Source: Arthrobacter sp. Edens01 (GTDB lineage Bacteria; Actinomycetota; Actinomycetes; Actinomycetales; Micrococcaceae). From it: DNA of 64,000 bases. Under the pieces are notes generated by a model. That model did no database searches. It was given only the letters and a program-made list of their open reading frames with translations, and had not been told where the DNA came from. The translations under genes were made by a program, and so were the position numbers. Below are positions 34,768 through 42,521 of this stretch, in pieces. The stretch covers positions 1,570,946-1,634,945 of the forward strand of contig NZ_LKIU01000005.1 of the NCBI RefSeq assembly GCF_001307035.1. The letters are read 5' to 3'. The first letter of the stretch is position 1. Every line of letters starts with the position of its first letter.

Positions 34768-36906
34768 ATGACTGCCACTGATTTCCAGCGCCTCGCCGGG
34801 CTCTTCCCCAACGAGGTTGTCACCCACTCCTACGTCTCCGACGTTGAACTGCCCGGTGGTGCCGGCACCTTCGCGCTGATCACGCTGGACAACGACGTCG
34901 ACCACTCCCGTCCCACCACGCTGGGCCCGAACACACTGCTGGAACTCGGCGGCGTGCTGGATACCCTCAAGGAGCGAGCAGACAAGGGCGAGATCGTCGG
35001 CGTCGGCGTCACCGGCAAGCCGCACTACCTGGTGGCCGGCGCGGACCTGTCCGCAGTGAAGACCCTCGGTGAGTACGAGGACGGGGTAGCCATGGCGGCA
35101 CTGGGCCACGAGGTCTACGCCAAGCTCGGCAACCTTGGGGTCCCCAGCTTCGCCTTCATCAACGGTGTTGCACTGGGCGGCGGACTCGAGATTGCCCTGC
35201 AGTCCGACTACCGGACGGTCTCCACCGGTGCCGGGGCCCTCGCCCTACCCGAGGCATTCATCGGCCTGGTTCCGGGCTGGGGCGGCGTCTACCTGCTCCC
35301 GCGCCTGATCGGTCCGGAGAACGCCGTCAAGGTGATGATCGAGAACCCGCTGAGCAACAACCGGACCCTTTCCGGCCCGGCTGCCTACAAGCTCGGCGTC
35401 GCCGATGCTCTGTTCGAACCGGCCGACTTCCTGGAGCAGTCCCTCGCCTGGGCCTCCCGGGTGATCACCGGTGCTGAGAGCGTGAACCGCCCCAACGCCG
35501 TCGAGCCTTCCGAAGTTGCTGACCGCTGGGACGCCGCCGTTGCCGCCGGGCGTGCCTTCGTTGAAGCGCGCACCTCCAACGCCGCACCGGCTCCGGCCAA
35601 GGTGCTGGACCTGCTCGAAGCGGGCAAGGACTGGACCCGTGAGCAGTCCCGGGAAGCCGAATGCGATGCCCTGGCAGAACTGATGCAGACCCCGCAGTTC
35701 CAGTCCACCGTGTACGCGTTCCTGGATCTGGTGCAGAAGCGGGGCAAGCGCCCCGCCGGAGCCCCGGACAAGAAGCTGGCCCGTCCGGTCACCAAGGTCG
35801 GCGTCGTCGGCGCAGGCCTGATGGCCAGCCAGCTCGCCCTGCTGTTCGCCAAGCAGCTCAAGGTGCCGGTGGTCATGACGGACATCGACCAGGAGCGTGT
35901 GGACAAGGGCGTGGGCTACGTACATGCCGAGGTGGACAAACTGCTGGGCAAGGGACGCATCTCCCCCGACGCCGCGAACCGCACCAAGGCCCTGGTCACC
36001 GGATCGGTGTCGAAGGAAGCCTTCGCTGACGCGGACTTCGTCATTGAAGCTGTCTTCGAGGAAATGTCTGTCAAGAAGCAGGTCTTCGCCGAGGTGGAGG
36101 CCGTCGTCTCCCCCGAGTGCATCCTGGCCACGAACACCTCCTCGCTGTCGGTGACGGAAATGGCTGCTGACCTGCAGCACCCCGAGCGCGTTGTAGGTTT
36201 CCACTTCTTCAACCCGGTTGCCGTTATGCCGCTGCTGGAGATCGTGCGCGCGCCGAAGACCGACGACGCGGTACTGGCTACCGCTTTTGTCCTCGCCAAG
36301 CAGCTGAAGAAGACCGCCGTACTGGTCAAGGATGCTGCTGCGTTTGTGGTGAACCGGATCCTGGGGCGTATGTTCGGCGAGATCACCAAGGTCTTTGACG
36401 AGGGCACCGATCCCGCCACGGCGGACAACGCGCTGCGCCCCATGGGCCTGCCGATGACACCGTTCAGCCTGCTGGCCCTGGTAGGCCTGCCGGTTGGCCA
36501 GCACGTGCAGGAATCCCTGCACACTGCCTTCGGTGACCGGTTCTACGTCTCGGAGAACTCGCAGAAGCTCATCGACGCCGGCATCAAGTCGCTGTGGCAG
36601 AAGGACGGGGACGGCAAGCCGTACGTGCCGCAGGAAACCCTGGACATGCTGACGTTCGGTGACTCGCCGTCCACTTCCGAGGAAGTCCTGGGCCGCACGC
36701 AGGACGCCCTGGCTGAGGAGATCGGCATGATGCTGGATGAAGGCGTTGTGGCTGGTCCGGAGGACATTGACCTCTGCGTCATCCTCGGCGCCGGCTGGCC
36801 GATGCATCTGGGCGGCATCACGCCGTACCTGGACCGGGTTGGCGCGTCGGACCGCGTGAACGGGAAGCTGTTCAACGCCGGTGCTGTTCCGGTGGCTGCT
36901 GGCTAG
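34768..36906 (+). CDS. fadB: FadB: enoyl-CoA hydratase / 3-hydroxyacyl-CoA dehydrogenase
   Basis: This 712-residue protein joins an enoyl-CoA hydratase domain (about 15-220) and a 3-hydroxyacyl-CoA dehydrogenase domain (about 340-700). INGVALGGGLEIALQSDYR and PEAFIGLVPGWGG mark the hydratase, with the two catalytic Glu. VGVVGAGLMASQLALL is the NAD motif, and GFHFFNPVAVMPLLEIV the dehydrogenase active site. It is translated right after FadA. A nested-hairpin element follows its stop. Confidence 0.95.
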   Translation: MTATDFQRLAGLFPNEVVTHSYVSDVELPGGAGTFALITLDNDVDHSRPTTLGPNTLLELGGVLDTLKERADKGEIVGVGVTGKPHYLVAGADLSAVKTLGEYEDGVAMAALGHEVYAKLGNLGVPSFAFINGVALGGGLEIALQSDYRTVSTGAGALALPEAFIGLVPGWGGVYLLPRLIGPENAVKVMIENPLSNNRTLSGPAAYKLGVADALFEPADFLEQSLAWASRVITGAESVNRPNAVEPSEVADRWDAAVAAGRAFVEARTSNAAPAPAKVLDLLEAGKDWTREQSREAECDALAELMQTPQFQSTVYAFLDLVQKRGKRPAGAPDKKLARPVTKVGVVGAGLMASQLALLFAKQLKVPVVMTDIDQERVDKGVGYVHAEVDKLLGKGRISPDAANRTKALVTGSVSKEAFADADFVIEAVFEEMSVKKQVFAEVEAVVSPECILATNTSSLSVTEMAADLQHPERVVGFHFFNPVAVMPLLEIVRAPKTDDAVLATAFVLAKQLKKTAVLVKDAAAFVVNRILGRMFGEITKVFDEGTDPATADNALRPMGLPMTPFSLLALVGLPVGQHVQESLHTAFGDRFYVSENSQKLIDAGIKSLWQKDGDGKPYVPQETLDMLTFGDSPSTSEEVLGRTQDALAEEIGMMLDEGVVAGPEDIDLCVILGAGWPMHLGGITPYLDRVGASDRVNGKLFNAGAVPVAAG

Positions 36907-36915
36907 TTCTTTACC

Positions 36916-36978
36916 CGCTTGGCCTGCTTGGCCTGCTTGGCCCGCTTGGCCCGCTTGGCACGCTTGGCACGCTTGGCA
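36916..36978. repeat. Seven tandem 9-bp repeats after fadB
   Basis: Seven copies of YGCTTGGCM run head to tail, starting ten bases after the fadB stop. The period of nine keeps long open frames on both strands (AKR or QAG repeats), which are artefacts. The array merges into a large hairpin at 36981. Confidence 0.85.
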
Positions 36979-36980
36979 CG

Positions 36981-37071
36981 CGCCGGGCGGACCGGAACGG
37001 CGGCAACGAAACTCCTTTGCTCGCAGAGCTCGCAAGGAGTATTAAAGCCGCCTAACCCGGTCCGTCCGGCG
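36981..37071 (+). terminator. Nested three-stem hairpin with T run (fadAB terminator)
   Basis: A 15-bp outer stem (36981-36995 with 37057-37071, one G-U), a 6-bp middle stem (GGCGGC 36999-37004 with GCCGCC 37047-37052) and a 9-bp inner stem (37011-37020 with 37032-37040, one bulge) stack with near-symmetric internal loops. CTTTTGCG follows. It ends fadAB and also faces the minus-strand membrane gene. Confidence 0.75.
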
Positions 37072-37099
37072 CTTTTGCGTGTGCTGCTCCCTGCTTGTC

Positions 37100-37351
37100 T
37101 CAGTTGCGTGCGCGGTGAAGCAGGACGGCGACGGCGGCGCCGAGCGCGGCGGCCAGCAGGAGACCGGTGGGGATGAGCCGCATCCCCGTCGGGGCATCCG
37201 CCACGATAAGAATGATGTTCAGAGCGGTGAATACGCCGAGGAATGCCGCTATTGGCCACCACATAAACCTGGAGGCGGCCTGCGGTGGCTCGGCGTCATT
37301 CCCCGTTGATGCACCGTGCTCGCTGTCATTTCCTGCTGAGTCGCTGGCCAT
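37100..37351 (-). CDS. Small hypothetical membrane protein
   Basis: This 83-residue protein has a polar N-terminal 30 residues (MASDSAGNDSEHGASTGNDA), then two membrane helices (MWWPIAAFLGVFTALNIILIVA and LIPTGLLLAAALGAAVAVLL) and ends in HRARN. The frame is open upstream to 37489, but that part lies in palindromic DNA and looks non-coding, so ATG 37351 is chosen. I recognise no family. Confidence 0.6.
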   Translation of the reverse strand: MASDSAGNDSEHGASTGNDAEPPQAASRFMWWPIAAFLGVFTALNIILIVADAPTGMRLIPTGLLLAAALGAAVAVLLHRARN

Positions 37352-37411
37352 GAGACCCAGTATGCATGGGTCGCGCCATTCACGGCCGCCGAGGTTCTCC
37401 CGCCGCCGACG

Positions 37412-37547
37412 AACCTTCGGGGAGATAACGCTGCTATGGGTCTTTCGCGCCCAACCTTCGGGGAGTTGACGCCGGAATACGGCTCCCATAAGGGCGGTAC
37501 CTCCCCGAAGGTTGCGCCGAAGCGTCCCTAAAGGCCGTTATCTCCCC
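37412..37547. repeat. 136-bp imperfect palindrome made of two inverted 64-bp units
   Basis: AACCTTCGGGGAG occurs at 37412-37424 and 37453-37465, with its reverse complement at 37501-37513, and CGTTATCTCCCC (37536-37547) mirrors GGGGAGATAACG (37419-37430). Aligning the left half with the reverse complement of the right half gives two inverted copies of a ~64-bp unit. It fills the gap between two divergent genes (37351 and 37662). It resembles a REP/BIME or MITE-like element; no second copy is in the window. Confidence 0.75.
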
Positions 37548-37661
37548 AGAGGATGGGGGAATCCCTCGGATCCCCTGAGGTGTTTGCCTCGGCTCGAACC
37601 GGGCAGCCCGATCGACGGCACGCGGCGGCCGGTGGAGCCGGCGATATGCAAGGATGAGCGG

Positions 37662-38729
37662 ATGAAAACAGAGCCTGGCCTGCTGCTCGAGGGTCCCCGC
37701 GGGCGGCGCCTGTGTCTTGAACTCGCGACGGAACTTGATTCCGGCGTTCGAAGCGCAGTCTTCCATCTTGGGTATGACCTGGACCCCGGCAAAGGAACCT
37801 CCACAGTCATGTTCGCCTTGTCCAGCTCCAGTTCAGACGGCGGTACACCCAGCGAGGACCCGTCCGTGGAGGGCCTGGCAACAACACTTCTATCGATCGA
37901 TACGTCCAGCATCACGGACGAGAACGTCGCGCGGGCCCTGGAACGAGCTGTCGGTACGGCACGCTACTGGCAGGAGCCTGACGGTGAGGATGTGCTCGCC
38001 GGGATTCCAGCCATCGCCGACGCGCTCCGTCCGATCGCCGGGCAGGTCCTTGCCACCCATGCCGGGCAAACATGGTCGCAGGAGCATCAGGCAGGGCAAT
38101 GGGCCATCGACTGGCGTTCCGCAGAGGATCCGGCACCGCTGCCCCGGAATCCGCAGGAGGTACTGAACAGGTGGGCGGAAGAAATCCGCGCCGACGAAGC
38201 GCAGGCCGCACAGGACCGCCCTGACAGTGTTTATGCCAACGTCTCCGGCAACTGGTGGTCTTTCCCCCTCGGCCTCCTCCGGGCAACCGGTGCCATCCCC
38301 GCCGCCCTGAACCTTGTGGAGGACTCGATGGGCTGGCAGGAAGCAACAACCATTCCGGTCTACACGGTCGGCCGGACTTTCGAAATCCGCACCGCCACTG
38401 ACTGGAGTGCACTCTGCCGGCGCTTTCCCCTGGACGTCACTGCTTCCCGCCGCCATGACTGGTTCCGCACCACCCGACGGGACGGCCCCTGGGTGATCCC
38501 GGATTGGCAGCGGGTTGCCAATGAATGGGACGCAGTACATCTGACGACCATGGGCTACCTGAACACGGCTGGCCGGGCGCTTGATGTGGACGCTGACACT
38601 GCCACAGTGCTCGCCGGGTGGGATCCCGACAGCACACTGTGGCTGACCGACGTCGTCCGTGAAGCAGAGACGCCGCGGCAAACATGGTCCCGCAGGCCAA
38701 ACGACGACCTTTGGTCCCGAACGCGCTGA
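37662..38729 (+). CDS. Hypothetical protein, 355 aa
   Basis: I do not recognise this 355-residue soluble protein. It is rich in Trp and acidic residues (ARYWQEPDGEDVLAG, ISGNWWSFP-like segment, and SMGWQEATTIPVYTVGRTFEI). The N-terminal part looks like alternating strands and helices; no membrane spans or signal are seen. ATG 37662 follows AAGGATG; an upstream frame would run through the palindrome and is rejected. It stands alone before the ars genes. Confidence 0.72.
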   Translation: MKTEPGLLLEGPRGRRLCLELATELDSGVRSAVFHLGYDLDPGKGTSTVMFALSSSSSDGGTPSEDPSVEGLATTLLSIDTSSITDENVARALERAVGTARYWQEPDGEDVLAGIPAIADALRPIAGQVLATHAGQTWSQEHQAGQWAIDWRSAEDPAPLPRNPQEVLNRWAEEIRADEAQAAQDRPDSVYANVSGNWWSFPLGLLRATGAIPAALNLVEDSMGWQEATTIPVYTVGRTFEIRTATDWSALCRRFPLDVTASRRHDWFRTTRRDGPWVIPDWQRVANEWDAVHLTTMGYLNTAGRALDVDADTATVLAGWDPDSTLWLTDVVREAETPRQTWSRRPNDDLWSRTR

Positions 38730-38780
38730 CTCCACACATGGACAGGACTGTGTGCCGGAAGCGTCGTCAGCGTGGTGCCT

Positions 38781-40184
38781 TTAGCCCTCCTCACGGGCGG
38801 AGCGCCCGTGGGCCAAACCAGTGGGTATACCCAGGAAAGCCGGCTCCGGTGCAGCACAGCAGGATGACTCGGCTTCCTCCTCAGCCGCAGGCGCATCACA
38901 GCAGCTGCCGCCGAGGTCCGTAGAGCAGACACCGGTTTCCGGCAGGACAAGCTCCACCCTCTCCGCAGCTTCCCGGTCTCCCGCCAAGGCTGCGGCAATG
39001 GAGCGGACCTGCTCGTAGCCGGTGGCCATCAGGAACGTGGGCGCCCGGCCGTAGGACTTCATGCCCACTATGTAGAAGTCCTTTTCGGGATGGCTCAGCA
39101 GCCTGGCACCGTGCGGTTCCACGGTGCCGCAGCTGTGGAACTCGGGGTCGATGAGCGGCCCGAGCTGCCGCGGAGCTTCCACCGCCGGATCAAGGTCCAG
39201 CCTCACTTCGCGCAGCATGTCCAGGTTGGGACGGAAGCCGGTGGCGGGCACCAGCAGGTCCACGTTCAGCTGCGCTTCCCCGGCCGGGGTACTTCCCACA
39301 ACGGTGAGGCTGTCCGACGTCTTGAACCCGGTGATCCGGAATGAAGTGTGCAGCTCAATTCGGCCCGCATCGACGAGGGCACGCAGCCGGGTTCCCAGGG
39401 CACCGCGGGCGGGCAGGCCGTCCAAGTCGCCGCCACCGTAGACCCCGGCGGGCGAGCTGCTCCGGATTGCCCAGCTGATCCGGGTAGCCGGCTCCAGTTC
39501 AGCCAGCTCCCCCAGGGCCAGCAGCGTATTCGCTGCGGAGTGCCCGGCCCCCACCACCAGGACGTGACGCCCTGCAAACCGGTCACGCTCACGGCCAGCT
39601 ACATCAGGAAGCGGGGCAGTGATGACGCCAGCAGCATAGGCCTCCGCTTCGCCGGCGGCAGGGAGTCCCGCCTGACCGAGCGGGTTAGGTGTGTTCCACG
39701 TACCGGAGGCATCGATGACTGCGCGGACCCGGTGGTCAGCCACACTGCCGGATTCATCCCGGACCCGGAGCAGGAACGGAGCACTTTCCCGTCCGCCGGT
39801 TCGGGTCTTGTCCAGTCCTTCCCGGGTGACGGCCAGGACTTCACTGTTCAACCGCAGAGCGGCCCTGAGTGCAGGAACAGCGGCCAGCGGGCGCAGGTAC
39901 TGCTCCACGAGTTCGTTCCCGGTGGGCAGCGCCTGCGCATCGGGTTCCTGCCAGCCGGTACCGGCGAGCAGGCGGCGGGCGGCGGCGTCGACGTCGTACT
40001 GCCACGGTGAGAACAGCCGGACGTGCCCCCAGGCGCTGACGGCGGCGGCTGGTGAACTGCCGGCCTCGAAGATGACGGGAGTCAGTCCGCGTTCGAGCAG
40101 GTGCGCGGCGGCAGCCAGCCCTACCGGGCCGGAGCCGATGACGGCGACGGGAAGCTGGGACAGTGCGGTGTCGGACTGCGACAT
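38781..40184 (-). CDS. FAD-dependent oxidoreductase of ars operons, Cys-rich tail
   Basis: This 467-residue flavoprotein has an N-terminal FAD motif VAVIGSGPVGLAAAAHLL and a NAD(P)H motif VLVVGAGHSAANTLLALG near residue 205, the layout of flavin-dependent monooxygenases. GFRPNLDML and MKSYGRAPTFL near the C-terminus fit ars-locus flavoproteins of this type. The tail holds Cys-rich pieces (VCSTDLGGSCCDAP and ESSCCAAPEP) that could bind arsenite. It lies eight bases after arsC, at the end of an acr3-arsC-flavoprotein row. Its reaction in arsenic metabolism is not established. Confidence 0.8.
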   Translation of the reverse strand: MSQSDTALSQLPVAVIGSGPVGLAAAAHLLERGLTPVIFEAGSSPAAAVSAWGHVRLFSPWQYDVDAAARRLLAGTGWQEPDAQALPTGNELVEQYLRPLAAVPALRAALRLNSEVLAVTREGLDKTRTGGRESAPFLLRVRDESGSVADHRVRAVIDASGTWNTPNPLGQAGLPAAGEAEAYAAGVITAPLPDVAGRERDRFAGRHVLVVGAGHSAANTLLALGELAELEPATRISWAIRSSSPAGVYGGGDLDGLPARGALGTRLRALVDAGRIELHTSFRITGFKTSDSLTVVGSTPAGEAQLNVDLLVPATGFRPNLDMLREVRLDLDPAVEAPRQLGPLIDPEFHSCGTVEPHGARLLSHPEKDFYIVGMKSYGRAPTFLMATGYEQVRSIAAALAGDREAAERVELVLPETGVCSTDLGGSCCDAPAAEEEAESSCCAAPEPAFLGIPTGLAHGRSAREEG

Positions 40185-40192
40185 GGGATTCC

Positions 40193-40630
40193 TTAGGCCA
40201 AAGGGGTGGGTCGGGATGAATCGCCGGGCAGCAGGTCGGCGACCAGGGCTTCGATGCGGGACCGGATGCTGTCGCGGATCGGGCGGACGGCGTCGAGGCC
40301 CTGTCCGGCGGGATCGTCGAGTTCCCAGTCTTCGTAGCGTTTCCCAGGGAAGACCGGACAGGTGTCCCCGCAGCCCATGGTGATGACGACGTCGGACTCC
40401 CGCACCGCGTCGGTGGTCAGGACCTTCGGCAGCTCGGCGGACATGTTGATGCCGTCTTCGGCCATCGCTGCAACGGCGGCCGGGTTGATCCGGTCCGCGG
40501 GCTCGGATCCGGCAGACCGGACGTCGATGCGCCCTGCGCCAAGGACCCGGAGGTAGGCGGCGGCCATCTGCGAGCGGCCGGCGTTGTGGACGCAGACGAA
40601 CAGGACGGATGGTTTGGCTGCGGAGGTCAT
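40193..40630 (-). CDS. arsC: Arsenate reductase ArsC (low-MW phosphatase type)
   Basis: This 145-residue reductase turns arsenate into arsenite. The P-loop CVHNAGRSQ (residues about 13-21) holds the nucleophilic cysteine, and GCGDTCPVFPGKRYEDWELDDP near residue 82 carries the resolving cysteines and the catalytic Asp. The ATG at 40630 overlaps the acr3 stop (ATGA), so arsenite is made next to its exporter. Thioredoxin-type coupling is suggested by the Cys pair. Confidence 0.93.
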   Translation of the reverse strand: MTSAAKPSVLFVCVHNAGRSQMAAAYLRVLGAGRIDVRSAGSEPADRINPAAVAAMAEDGINMSAELPKVLTTDAVRESDVVITMGCGDTCPVFPGKRYEDWELDDPAGQGLDAVRPIRDSIRSRIEALVADLLPGDSSRPTPLA

Positions 40631-41739
40631 CGGCGTGCCTCTTCTGCCGGAGCTGCGGGGGTTGGTGTAGCAGCAGGCCAGTATTTCTTCTGTGCCCACA
40701 GGGCGACGTAGACAAGGGCTACGAGGACGGGAACTTCGATCAGCGGCCCTACGACGCCGGCCAGTGCCTGGCCGGAGGTCGCACCGTAGGTTCCGATCGC
40801 CACGGCGATGGCGAGTTCGAAGTTGTTTCCGGCGGCAGTGAAGGCCAGCGTGGTGGTGCGCGGGTAGCCCATCTTCAGGATCCGGCCGAGCAGCATCCCG
40901 GCACCGAACACCACTACGAAGTAGACCAGCAGCGGCAGGGCGATGCGTGCGACGTCGAGCGGGTTCGCGGCAATCTCGTCGCCCTGCATCGCGAACAGCA
41001 CCACGATGGTGAACAGCAGCCCGTAGAGTGCCCACGGGCCGATCTTCGGCAGGAACCGCCCCTCATACCAGGCGCGCCCCCGGGCCCGTTCACCGAACGT
41101 ACGGGTGAGGAATCCGGCCAGGAGCGGAATGCCGAGGAATATGAGCACACTGAGCGTGATGACCCAGAAGGAGAAGTCCGTGCTGGTTGTTTCCAGGCCC
41201 AGCCAGCCGGGCAGGACCTGCAGGTAGAACCAGCCCAGCGCTCCGAAGGCGAGGACCTGGAAAACCGAGTTGATGGCCACAAGCACCGCCGCGGCTTCAC
41301 GGTCTCCGCAGGCGAGGTCGTTCCAGATCATCACCATGGCAATGCAGCGGGCCAGCCCCACAATGATCAGCCCGGTGCGGTATTCGGGCAGGTCCGGAAG
41401 GAAGATCCACGCGAGGGCAAACATAAACCCAGGCGCCGCCACCCAGTTCAGGATCAGGGACGTGACCATGAGTTTGCGGTCAGCCACCACCTTCCCGGTC
41501 TCGCTGTAACGAACCTTCGCCAGCACCGGATACATCATCACCAGGAGCCCGACGGCGATGGGCAGGGACACGTCCGCGACCTTCACTGAGTCCAGGGCGG
41601 CTCCAATACCTGGAATGAAGCGGCCCAGAAGCAGACCTGCCGCCATGGCAGCGACGATCCAGACCGGCAGGAACCGGTCAAGGGTGGAAAGCCGTGCGGC
41701 GGCCTGGGCGGCTGCTGGTGCGGCGGCGGGGTTGGGCAC
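40627..41739 (-). CDS. acr3: Arsenite efflux transporter ACR3
   Basis: This 370-residue transporter of the BASS/ACR3 type has ten membrane spans, beginning LPVWIVAAMAAGLLLGRF. ARCIAMVMIWNDLACGD near residue 150 holds the conserved cysteine of ACR3 proteins. GTG 41739 with GAGGAG upstream is chosen; a TTG at 41808 lies inside the arsR operator region and is rejected. It is divergent from arsR and coupled to arsC. Confidence 0.92.
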   Translation of the reverse strand: MPNPAAAPAAAQAAARLSTLDRFLPVWIVAAMAAGLLLGRFIPGIGAALDSVKVADVSLPIAVGLLVMMYPVLAKVRYSETGKVVADRKLMVTSLILNWVAAPGFMFALAWIFLPDLPEYRTGLIIVGLARCIAMVMIWNDLACGDREAAAVLVAINSVFQVLAFGALGWFYLQVLPGWLGLETTSTDFSFWVITLSVLIFLGIPLLAGFLTRTFGERARGRAWYEGRFLPKIGPWALYGLLFTIVVLFAMQGDEIAANPLDVARIALPLLVYFVVVFGAGMLLGRILKMGYPRTTTLAFTAAGNNFELAIAVAIGTYGATSGQALAGVVGPLIEVPVLVALVYVALWAQKKYWPAATPTPAAPAEEARR

Positions 41740-41791
41740 AGTGCTCCTCAGCGGGAAGGGGTTTGGCGCGGCCGGGACGCGGCCGGAACCT

Positions 41792-41844
41792 ATATCGATA
41801 TCCGTCAATGTCGACTATCCCGCCTTATATCGAAGGATGTCAAT
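41792..41844. promoter_or_regulatory. Direct-repeat ArsR sites in the acr3-arsR gap
   Basis: ATATCGA-N5-GTCAAT occurs twice, at 41792-41809 and 41827-41844, 35 bases apart, in the shared promoter region of acr3 and arsR. The repeat and its position suggest two ArsR binding sites controlling both directions. Confidence 0.6.
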
Positions 41845-41862
41845 CTCAGGCATAATGGTTCG

Positions 41863-42216
41863 GTGGACACTGCCCAGAGAGCTCCCGAACCCCTTGCCGA
41901 TGCCTGCTGCCCGTCCGTGACCCAGGAAATACTCAGCACCGAAGACGCCCAGCGGTTCGCCCAGCTGCTCAAGGCTGTGGCGGAGCCGACTCGGCTGCGC
42001 CTCGTGTCCATCATCGCCGCGCAGGAGAACAGGGAGGCCTGCGTCTGCGACCTCACGGAGCCCGTTGGCCTGGGACAGCCCACTGTCTCCCACCACCTGA
42101 AGATCCTCGTGGATGCCGGAATCCTGCGCCGCGAGAAGCGTGGAGTGTGGGCGTATTACGCCATCATCCCGGGCGCCCTGGAGAGGGCTGCAGCTGTCCT
42201 GTCCCCTGCTTCCTGA
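41863..42216 (+). CDS. arsR: ArsR/SmtB-family arsenic repressor
   Basis: This 117-residue winged-helix repressor has the DNA helix PTVSHHLKILVDAGI near residue 73. Cys15-Cys16 (DACCPS) and Cys60/Cys62 (EACVCDLT) give the metalloid site. This matches the Corynebacterium glutamicum ArsR site (two adjacent N-terminal cysteines plus one on the DNA-side helix) rather than the classic CxC-only site. GTG 41863 is the start; direct repeats upstream are its probable operators. Confidence 0.9.
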   Translation: MDTAQRAPEPLADACCPSVTQEILSTEDAQRFAQLLKAVAEPTRLRLVSIIAAQENREACVCDLTEPVGLGQPTVSHHLKILVDAGILRREKRGVWAYYAIIPGALERAAAVLSPAS

Positions 42217-42275
42217 GCCCGGCAGCCGGCGTCACACGGGCCGGATTTATCAGCATCCTTGCTAGACTGGACGCC

Positions 42276-42446
42276 ATGACTGCCCGCCGCCTCCTGTTTA
42301 CCCGTGCGTCCGCACAGGTGCTGACGGCGTACCTGAAGCGGCTGCTGCTGGCCAAGCGGGCCAGCGGAACCAACGGCTGGATGAGTTCCTGGGGCACCAA
42401 CGCGCACGGCGAGATCGCCGGCTGCCCGCCGCCACGCACCTGCTAA
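42276..42446 (+). CDS. Possible 56-aa leader or small protein before nhaA
   Basis: ATG 42276 opens a 56-residue frame (MTARRLLFTRASAQVLTAYL to CPPPRTC). A TAGACT -10-like element at 42263-42268 lies seven bases before the ATG, the layout of a leaderless transcript. The peptide is basic with two C-terminal cysteines. It ends 75 bases before the nhaA start. I recognise no family; it may be a leader or random. Confidence 0.35.
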   Translation: MTARRLLFTRASAQVLTAYLKRLLLAKRASGTNGWMSSWGTNAHGEIAGCPPPRTC

Positions 42447-42521
42447 GCACCTGCGTTCTGATCTGAGGACGGACAGGTGCACTCTGCCCTGCCCCCGGTA
42501 CCCCGCGTGAAAGAACCAGCC

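Noticed and set aside
32881-35109. 742-codon open frame on the minus strand opposite CNNM2 and fadA
   Set aside because: It runs antisense to two clear genes, has His/Gly/Val-rich shadow composition and no family resemblance. High GC makes such frames common.
35245-37035. 596-codon minus-strand frame with a CQA/GQA repeat N-terminus
   Set aside because: It is the complement of fadB, and the repeat is just the 9-bp array at 36916-36978 read in another frame.
36903-37262. Minus-strand frame ending in an AKR repeat that looks histone-like
   Set aside because: The basic repeat comes from the 9-bp array, and the rest overlaps the small membrane gene and the hairpin element.
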